Positions 6,411-11,538 of a DNA stretch of 11,538 nt are shown here, one piece after another. The DNA is taken from assembly GCA_001275005.1 (NCBI GenBank), contig JWZX01000984.1, positions 1 through 11,538 on the forward strand, in the 5' to 3' direction. The notes below the pieces were generated by a model. That model was not told where the DNA came from and searched no databases. It saw only the letters and a program-made list of their open reading frames with translations. Each line of letters begins with the position of its first letter. Position 1 is the stretch's first letter. The stretch is from Chrysochromulina tobinii (Eukaryota > Haptophyta > Prymnesiales > Chrysochromulinaceae). Made by a program: the position numbers and the translations under genes.

Positions 6411-7130
6411 ATGATTGCCGACGGCATCGGAGGCCTCGGCTCTAATGGCTGCTGGCACCACGAGCTTAGCTACGCGTCGCTCGCTTCGACAGACTCTGGC
6501 TACACGCAGCAGCCATGGCTACCTGATGAATTGGTGACCAATTGCATGCTCTGCCAGCAACCATTCGGCATGTGGCGGTGGTCGCATCACTGCCGAGACT
6601 GTGGCGGGTGCTTCTGCCGAGACTGTACTCGACACCGTGTCGAAAGTCTCAGTAAAGACGGGCCGGCCACGCTGCGCTTATGCGATCGCTGTGCCTTCTC
6701 GAGTGCTCATCCAGAGCACCTCGGCTGCGAGTGCGCGCCACCTACCACACTCTGCATGCTAACTCCTCGCATTACATGGTCCTCTCACACGCTGCCCAAT
6801 GCTCATAGGCGCCCGCTGCAATGCTCGCGGTGCTCGTTTCCTCGAACCGAGCGGCAACTATGCGTCTACGTGCTTCTGGTCTTACGAGTCGCCGCCTGTG
6901 GCTTCTGTGCGCCCTGCGCCACGTCCAGCTGCCTAGGCACACCCGCTGCCACGCCGCATGCCCCCCCACCGCCGACCGTATCCACAGCGCCATCCGTATT
7001 GCAAGCTTCGTATGCTTTCACGGCGGCACCGGCCAAGTACAATCCTCCGACACAATGGAGCGGAACTGGCATGAGGGGCAGCATGCCTGGTGCTGCGGGT
7101 ATTGGTGCTCGTGCTTGTGCTGTTGACTAG
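6411..7130 (+). CDS. FYVE-type zinc finger protein (C-terminal half uncertain)
   Basis: The 239-residue ORF starts at ATG 6411. Residues 36-94 match a FYVE finger, a domain that typically binds phosphatidylinositol 3-phosphate on endosomes: Trp36-x-x-Asp39, then eight Cys in the right spacing (45/48, 61/64, 69/72, 91/94), the central WSHHCRDCGG motif, and RLC in place of RVC. The usual basic R(R/K)HHCR patch reads R-W-S-H-H-C-R, so lipid affinity may be weakened. After about residue 100 nothing is recognisable; the tail is Cys-rich, then Pro/Ala-rich. A GTGCGC at 6731-6736 resembles the donor of the RED intron, and another frame is open at 6852-6932, so the true transcript may be spliced after the finger and end differently. 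The FYVE call is strong; the 3' end is not. Confidence 0.7.
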   Translation: MIADGIGGLGSNGCWHHELSYASLASTDSGYTQQPWLPDELVTNCMLCQQPFGMWRWSHHCRDCGGCFCRDCTRHRVESLSKDGPATLRLCDRCAFSSAHPEHLGCECAPPTTLCMLTPRITWSSHTLPNAHRRPLQCSRCSFPRTERQLCVYVLLVLRVAACGFCAPCATSSCLGTPAATPHAPPPPTVSTAPSVLQASYAFTAAPAKYNPPTQWSGTGMRGSMPGAAGIGARACAVD

Positions 7131-7505
7131 TCATGCGGTTGTGCGTCGACGTTGTGGAGCTTGCAGCTTGAGCGGCGCATGCAGCGTTGTGTAAGCGTTG
7201 TGGCGACAACAGAGGTCGCGTATGTCGCACACCGCCGCAGGGGAGTCGTGCTGATAGTGTAGTTAATCGGAGGCTGAAGACACTATTTGATCTGTGCGCG
7301 CCCGCGCCCCGCGCGCGCCGATACCGCGCGACACGATCGCCGAGGTGACGTGGCGACGTCCGACGCGCGACGGCTGCTCGCGTCACAGCCGTCCGGTCTC
7401 GCACGCACTTGAACACGGTGGGCTCGTGGGTACCGGGTACCGGATACCGCATCTCACCGCCGCACGTGGCGGAGACCGCGCGGAGAGCGTTGATGTATCG
7501 GACTT
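7131..7505. other. convergent intergenic spacer, 3' ends of the FYVE and RED genes
   Basis: No supported gene on either strand; open frames here are short and without recognisable content. It should carry both 3' UTRs. The only structure noted is the short GGGTACC tandem at 7428-7448. Confidence 0.55.
7428..7448. repeat. three 7-bp GGGTACC-type tandem units
   Basis: GGGTACC, GGGTACC and GGATACC lie end to end. Each of the first two contains the palindrome GGTACC. It is in a non-coding spacer with no assigned role. Confidence 0.8.
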
Positions 7506-9742
7506 TCATTCACCATCGGGGTCTATTGCATCGCGCTTTTGCCGCTTGGCTGCACGCTCCGCCATCAGCTTCTCAATCTGCACGAGCTCGCGCTCCATCT
7601 TAGCCTCCCTCTTGAGCGCCTCGACGTCAACGCCGCCGCGCTTACCGCCGCCGCCAGCCTTACCCCGATTATCGTCGCCGTCGGCGGTCTCGTCGGGTGA
7701 TTGGGAGCGCACGATGCCAAGCTCATCATCGGCGTCAGGGCCATGTAACCCGAGATTGTGCCTGGGTGCAAGTAGAGGTCAAGGGAAGAGTCAGGAAAGC
7801 GAATCAGAGCAGCGGACGCATGCAGTCAAGAGGATGAACGTGGGGCGCGGGATCAATATCGCCAGTAGCCCACGCACCCTTCATAAGTATCGGGGAAGCA
7901 CTCGCCATATGAATCGTCCATCATGGCGGCCGACATCTTGAGGTCTTTGGATAGGCTCGGAGGAGGCTGTGCCCCGGCTTTCTTGGCCGCTGACATGCGC
8001 AGTATTGCCATGTCATCCAACTCGTCGTCCTCCCCCATGACAGCCCCCCATGCCGCCTCGCCGACTGCACGTATGCGAGCACTGGCACAGGCAGTGCCGG
8101 CGATGGTCGAGGATGCAGCGGCAGCGGAGAGGGGGGGATGGCCGATGGATGCACTCCCCGAGGCCATCACGCTTCGCAGTAGTGCATCAGCCGCATCACC
8201 AGCCGCATCACCAGGGGCATCGTCATCGACATCGTCTTGCTCCCGTTCGCTCCCACCTGCAGGGGCGCCGATGGCCAGGGCGGCAGGCGCTGCGGCGGCA
8301 GCAGCCTCGCGAAGCACTGCCGCATCCGTCACCTCCCTGGCGGCTCGGCGCAGCTGTTCGGCACTCGGCTCGCACACGTAGTCCGAGCCCACGCCCTCGC
8401 CGAAGATGTCATCCACGTCATCCTCGACGGGCGGCTTCAAGGGCGCTCTACCAACCGGAGCCGCCGTCTGCGCCGAAGCCGCCGACGCGGCCGGCTCGAT
8501 CGTCGGAGCGCCCCTGGGCGCAGCGCCGCCAGCCGATGCGGCGCCCCATCGATCGGCTCTGGCCGTAGCGGCGGCAGGGGTGGCGGAGGCGCTGGCAGTG
8601 GGAGCGGCGGTGGCGGCATCGGTCGGCGCGATGGCAGGTAGCGGGCGCATCGTCAGCAGCGTCCCCGTTTCCCACGAGGAACCCGCCTTCTCCTTCTCCT
8701 TCTTCTCGTGCTTCTGCCGTTCACGGTCGCTACAGCCCCAGCCACTGCCGCCGTACGTCATGATCTTGGTGAGGCGCGACAGGAGGGCGGTAGACAGCGC
8801 CGCGTCATGCAGCACGGCGCCCCGAGGCCGAACCACCGAGAGGTCATCGGTCGAGCGAATGAGTACTGAGGGCTCATCAGCCGAGGCCAGCGCGGCTACC
8901 AAGCCCAACAAGGTGGCGGGAGCCTCGGCGGCGATCTCGTACACGTAGACGAGGCGACCCTCCGTCAGGGCGCGGTTGGGGCGGGCGCGTTGGGCGGCGC
9001 CGCTATCGGCCAGCAGTGCGCTATAGAGTTCGCGCACCATCTCACTCCGGAAGGTCAGCGTGCTGGCGTCTGCAGCGGCGGCGGGACGCACAGTGGCAGA
9101 GGCAGACGTGGCGGCGGCCTTGTATGAAGACGGGAGCGGGGGGGGGGGCATCGCAGCAGTGCCGATTGGCCGGCTCGCAGCTGCCGATCTGTTTCGCCCC
9201 ACTGCCTTTGGGGCAGCCACCTTCTCCGCAGCCGCCTTGCGCTCAGCAGCCACCGATGCCTCCGAGGCGCTCAGGTCGGCGCGTGTCTTCTGGAGCAGCG
9301 CAAAGTCGAGCCCTTTGACAAGGTGCGTGTGCTCAATGTCGCCACCGAGGTACTTGCTTTGCGCGATGGTCACTCGGTGCTGCTGCTGTACGAGATCTTC
9401 GCGACCACCCAGCTGAGCAACGGTCGGCACTGTCGAGAGCGACGCTGCATCAGGTATTTCATCATCGTAAAGGCTGTCGATGAAGGCAGCCGGCGCCACG
9501 CCTTCCTCCTTGGCCTGCCGGCTCTCTTCCTTGCGACGCTGAGCCGCCCGGTCAGTGTAGCGATTGGCCTCCGCGAGGGCCTCCTGCCGTCTCTTTTCGA
9601 TGGCCATGCGCCGCTCGTGCGAGGCCTGCTGCTTGGCCTTGCGACGGGCCCGCTCCTCTGCCGTCATCTCGGCGGGCGCGGCAGCCGATGCCTTCTCCAC
9701 GCGCGGCGTCGCGAGCAGAGCACGGAACTTGGAGTTGTCCAT
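7506..9742 (-). CDS. RED/IK spliceosomal protein, two exons (9742-7878 and 7761-7506)
   Basis: RED (IK) is a conserved nuclear protein of the activating spliceosome. Exon 1 encodes the N-terminal signature in order: FRALLATPR (6-14), RYTDRAAQRR (61-70) and SKYLGGDIEHTHLVKGLDFA (129-148) continuing into LLQKTRADL. A middle region contains SVLIRST and TKIMTYG, near the human IRS...LTQILSY segment. It is followed by long Ala-rich, low-complexity sequence, then DSYGECFPDTYEG, matching human NSYAECYPAT. Unspliced, the frame stops nine bases after the donor. Joining 7878 to 7761 gives 2121 nt (706 residues plus TGA) and continues with ...GPDADDELG... and a charged C-terminal helix (EALKREAKMERELVQIEKLM), like the human RED C-terminus. 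The GRWDF...EEY block seen in animal RED is not present. The start ATG is complement of 9740-9742, with the family's N-terminus immediately following. Confidence 0.9.
7762..7877 (-). other. spliceosomal intron in the RED gene, 116 bp, phase 2
   Basis: Read on the minus strand, the donor is GAAGG|GTGCGTG and the acceptor is CTTGCACCCAG|GC, preceded by pyrimidine-rich sequence with CTGAC and TTGAC branch-like motifs. Splicing restores an open frame whose total length is a multiple of three and whose product matches the expected RED C-terminus. The unspliced frame stops within the intron. Confidence 0.85.
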
Positions 9743-9984
9743 GGTACTAAAATATCAGCGTAGCCGCCTGCTCTCGAGAGGAGCGTGACGGGGATGGGAC
9801 AAGCGCCCACTTGACGATCAGAAGATTTGTCCTAATTTGTGCGTGAAATCCGCCGGCGTGAAAGAGCGCTTTGACAAAGAGATCCTTTCCAGGTGTGCTT
9901 CATACTGGGCCTCACAGGGCGACTATCATGCGCGAGATCAACGAACCCCCTCTGTAAGGTGTAAGCACACGGACATCGCAGCAC
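9743..9984. other. intergenic spacer: RED promoter side and 3' UTR of the CUB gene
   Basis: This 242-bp spacer lies between two minus-strand genes. It should hold the 3' UTR of the CUB-domain gene and the promoter/5' UTR of RED. An AT-rich ATATTTTAG lies a few bases before the RED ATG, too close to serve as a conventional TATA box. No gene seen. Confidence 0.5.
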
Positions 9985-11538
9985 TCAGTCATCATCCTCA
10001 TTCCTCTTCTTCTTCTTCTTCTTGCCCTCACCCTTCTCGTTCTCTCCGTCCTTCTTCTTCTTGCCCTTCTTCTTCTTCTTCTCCTCCTCCTCCTCCTCGT
10101 CGTCGTCGTCGTCCTTCTTCTTCTTGCCCTTCTTCTTCTTCTCGTCCTCCTCTTCCTCCTCGTCGTCCTCTTCCTCGTCCTTCTTCTTCTTGCCCTTCTC
10201 CTTACCCTTCTTGCCGTCCTTGGGAGTGGGACTGTCTTCGAAGTCGTCGGCAACGGACGGAGAGAAAGGCGAGGCCTCCTCCTGCTCCTGGCTGACCGTT
10301 GGCTGCCTGGGCGGGGGCGCGCTCGCTTCCATCCTGGACGACCGGGCATTGGCGAGCTGCGGCGGCGGCGCGTCGGCGCCGAGGGCGGGGTCAGCTATGT
10401 CGACGACGAGCACGTCCTCCTCAGGGTGCACCAAGCCCACGTTGGCCAATCTGTCGTACAGCGAGTTGCGCCCGGCCATCAGTGCCGACTGGAAGGGTTG
10501 AATGACAGGGGGAGCATTGGATAGGTAGTCGGCATTCGCTGGGGCCGCCACCTTGACAGGCAGCGAGGGCGGCGTGCGCGGCGCCTGTCTGAGCGGCGGC
10601 GGCGGCGCGTCCACGCTCTCTGCAACGTCGTCCTTGCCGTTCTCTCCGAAAGTATCGGCGCTGCTTTGCGTTGTGACCTGTGAGTAGGTAGGCTTCGACT
10701 TAACATCTCGTTGGCGCGAGGCGCTCCCGCGCTGGTCCGCGGGCAGCGGCACGACGAGCGACTCGAGCTGGTGGCGGACAGCGCGGCGCACGCCGATGGA
10801 GAGGCCCGTGCAGAAGCAGACGATCAGCGCGAGGATGGCGATGAGAATAAAGGTCGCCCACGTGCCGTTGGTCAGCGAGACGAGGTGCAAAGTGTCCCAC
10901 GAGATCATCGCCACCGAGCAGGTGTCGCCGCCGACGAGGCCGATCGAGGCGTCGCAGGGCGCCTGCAGGCCGCCCGGGCAGCTGGCGGGCTGGCAGCAGT
11001 GGCCAAACGTCGGCGTGGCCGCCGAGACGTTGGTGGGCGTCGAGAGGGCGCACCAGCCCGCACGCGCCATCACGAGGTTGCCGCCAGGACACGTGGCTCC
11101 CTCAGGGCACACGCGGCAGGCGTTGTCCCATCCGTAATAGCCGGGCTGGCACATGCACGACTGGAGCAGGTAGGAGCCGCTCGAGGCCGTCGTTGCGTAC
11201 GCGGGGCAGGCGGTACACTGGGCGACGCCCTCGGCGGCGGCGTAGAAGCCGATCGGGCAGGGTGTGCAGCTCTCCATGGCAGCGAAAGGCGCGTAAGAGC
11301 CCAACGGGCACGGAACGCACTGCATCGAGCCGCTATCCATTGTGAAGCCGGCCTTGCATACGGCCTGGTACGACGCCTGGAAGCCCGCGCCCGGCTCGCC
11401 GGCAGCGTTCGTCACGAGCCGCACGAGCATCGTCGGGCCTGTGGAGGAGATCGACGCAGGCAGCATCGTCCCTGTGATCGTGGCCAGCCGAGGAGAAGCG
11501 ATCGTGTTACCTGCAAGTGGCGGAAGTGGAGGGGATGG
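9985..11538 (-). CDS. CUB / GCC2_GCC3 Cys-rich single-pass membrane protein with Lys/acidic tail, 5'-partial
   Basis: The frame stays open from 9985 (TGA) to the window edge, so the N-terminus is missing; Met at 11466 is internal. The first ~60 visible residues match the second half of a CUB domain (ISSTGPTMLVRL, then AGEPGAGFQASYQA). Next comes a Cys-rich region of the ephrin-receptor-like GCC2_GCC3 type: repeated C-x-x-C-P-x-G-x-Y units, CMCQPGYYGW and VCPEGATCPGGN. A strongly hydrophobic segment (ATFILIAILALIVCFCTGLS, encoded near 10796-10855), followed by Arg-rich sequence, is a transmembrane helix with a cytoplasmic side to its right. The ~240-residue tail is Pro/Ser/Ala-rich and ends in repeated GKKKKD plus acidic runs. 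The extracellular part suggests a surface adhesion or receptor-like protein; the ligand is unknown. No kinase domain is present. Confidence 0.85.
   Translation of the reverse strand, partial: PSPPLPPLAGNTIASPRLATITGTMLPASISSTGPTMLVRLVTNAAGEPGAGFQASYQAVCKAGFTMDSGSMQCVPCPLGSYAPFAAMESCTPCPIGFYAAAEGVAQCTACPAYATTASSGSYLLQSCMCQPGYYGWDNACRVCPEGATCPGGNLVMARAGWCALSTPTNVSAATPTFGHCCQPASCPGGLQAPCDASIGLVGGDTCSVAMISWDTLHLVSLTNGTWATFILIAILALIVCFCTGLSIGVRRAVRHQLESLVVPLPADQRGSASRQRDVKSKPTYSQVTTQSSADTFGENGKDDVAESVDAPPPPLRQAPRTPPSLPVKVAAPANADYLSNAPPVIQPFQSALMAGRNSLYDRLANVGLVHPEEDVLVVDIADPALGADAPPPQLANARSSRMEASAPPPRQPTVSQEQEEASPFSPSVADDFEDSPTPKDGKKGKEKGKKKKDEEEDDEEEEEDEKKKKGKKKKDDDDDEEEEEEKKKKKGKKKKDGENEKGEGKKKKKKRNEDDD
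9988..10224 (-). repeat. low-complexity Lys/Glu/Asp repeat tail, GKKKKD units
   Basis: The C-terminal ~78 residues alternate basic and acidic blocks. GKKKKD appears three times, each followed by an acidic run (DEEEDDEEEEEDE, DDDDDEEEEEE, then a shorter mixed segment) and a new Lys run. It is a polyampholyte repeat with units of about 21 residues, likely disordered and variable in copy number. Confidence 0.85.
10001..10200 (+). repeat. ~200-nt polypyrimidine/polypurine tract (CTT/CTC-rich)
   Basis: On the plus strand this stretch is almost entirely C and T (runs of TTC, TCC and CTT), broken by a few G in CTTGCCC and CGTCGTCG. It encodes the Lys/Glu tail on the other strand. Homopurine tracts of this length with mirror symmetry can form triplex (H-DNA) and are slippage-prone. 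Confidence 0.8.

Noticed and set aside
7018-7509. Minus-strand ORF of 163 codons between the FYVE and RED genes
   Set aside because: No recognisable domain, and it overlaps the FYVE ORF antisense; treated as non-coding spacer.
7565-7771. Alternative frame for RED exon 2
   Set aside because: It lacks the charged terminal helix; the phase-2 splice to the other frame gives both the correct total length and the family-like C-terminus.
8050-9416. Several long plus-strand ORFs across the RED gene
   Set aside because: They are antisense readings of Ala-rich RED coding sequence; the minus strand carries the diagnostic RED signature and a confirmed reading frame across an intron.
10022-10501. Plus-strand ORF with long Ser/Phe runs
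   Set aside because: It is the antisense reading of the CTT/CTC tract encoding the Lys/Glu tail; the minus strand has clear CUB, Cys-rich and TM domains in the same gene.
1-11538. CRISPR arrays, insertion sequences, bacterial operons or viral genes
   Set aside because: No regularly spaced repeats, transposase motifs, terminal inverted repeats or viral proteins were seen; all recognisable genes belong to eukaryotic families.

Overview
The window is nuclear DNA of a GC-rich, intron-poor, unicellular photosynthetic eukaryote. Evidence: eukaryote-only protein families (RED/IK splicing factor, FYVE finger, PPR array, CUB domain, DUF707), one clear GT-AG spliceosomal intron, no operons or ribosome-binding sites, and a PPR protein that begins with a signal peptide ending in an 'AAAF' motif like the bipartite leaders used in secondary red plastids. 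A haptophyte-type alga is my best guess; a pelagophyte or other stramenopile is not excluded. The organism is inferred, not read directly.

Layout from left to right. (1) 185-1252 (+): DUF707-family, glycosyltransferase-like domain, split by an Ala/Thr repeat insertion; a possible 3' exon lies at 1266-1505. (2) 1506-1973: spacer with nested direct repeats, one of which contains the next gene's start codon. (3) 1974-4364 (+): about 13 P-type PPR repeats fused to a C-terminal DYW-like cytidine deaminase domain, with a predicted plastid leader. (4) 4365-4840: convergent 3' spacer. (5) 4841-6157 (-): five-EF-hand calcium-binding protein. (6) 6158-6410: short divergent spacer with a TG-rich microsatellite. 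(7) 6411-7130 (+): FYVE zinc-finger protein; only its N-terminal half is recognisable. (8) 7131-7505: convergent spacer. (9) 7506-9742 (-): RED/IK spliceosomal protein in two exons; removing a 116-bp intron (7762-7877) restores the conserved C-terminus. (10) 9985 to the right edge (-): 5'-truncated CUB / Cys-rich (GCC2_GCC3) / single-TM protein with a Lys/Glu/Asp repeat tail, encoded by a ~200-nt polypurine/polypyrimidine tract.

The genes do not form one pathway; this looks like ordinary gene-dense nuclear sequence. The most notable object is the PPR-DYW-like gene. It pairs a sequence-specific RNA-binding array with the catalytic and zinc-binding residues of the plant organelle C-to-U editing deaminase, yet it lacks recognisable E1/E2 motifs and the terminal Asp-Tyr-Trp. 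It is a candidate organelle RNA editing factor, and its PPR code gives a testable target sequence.
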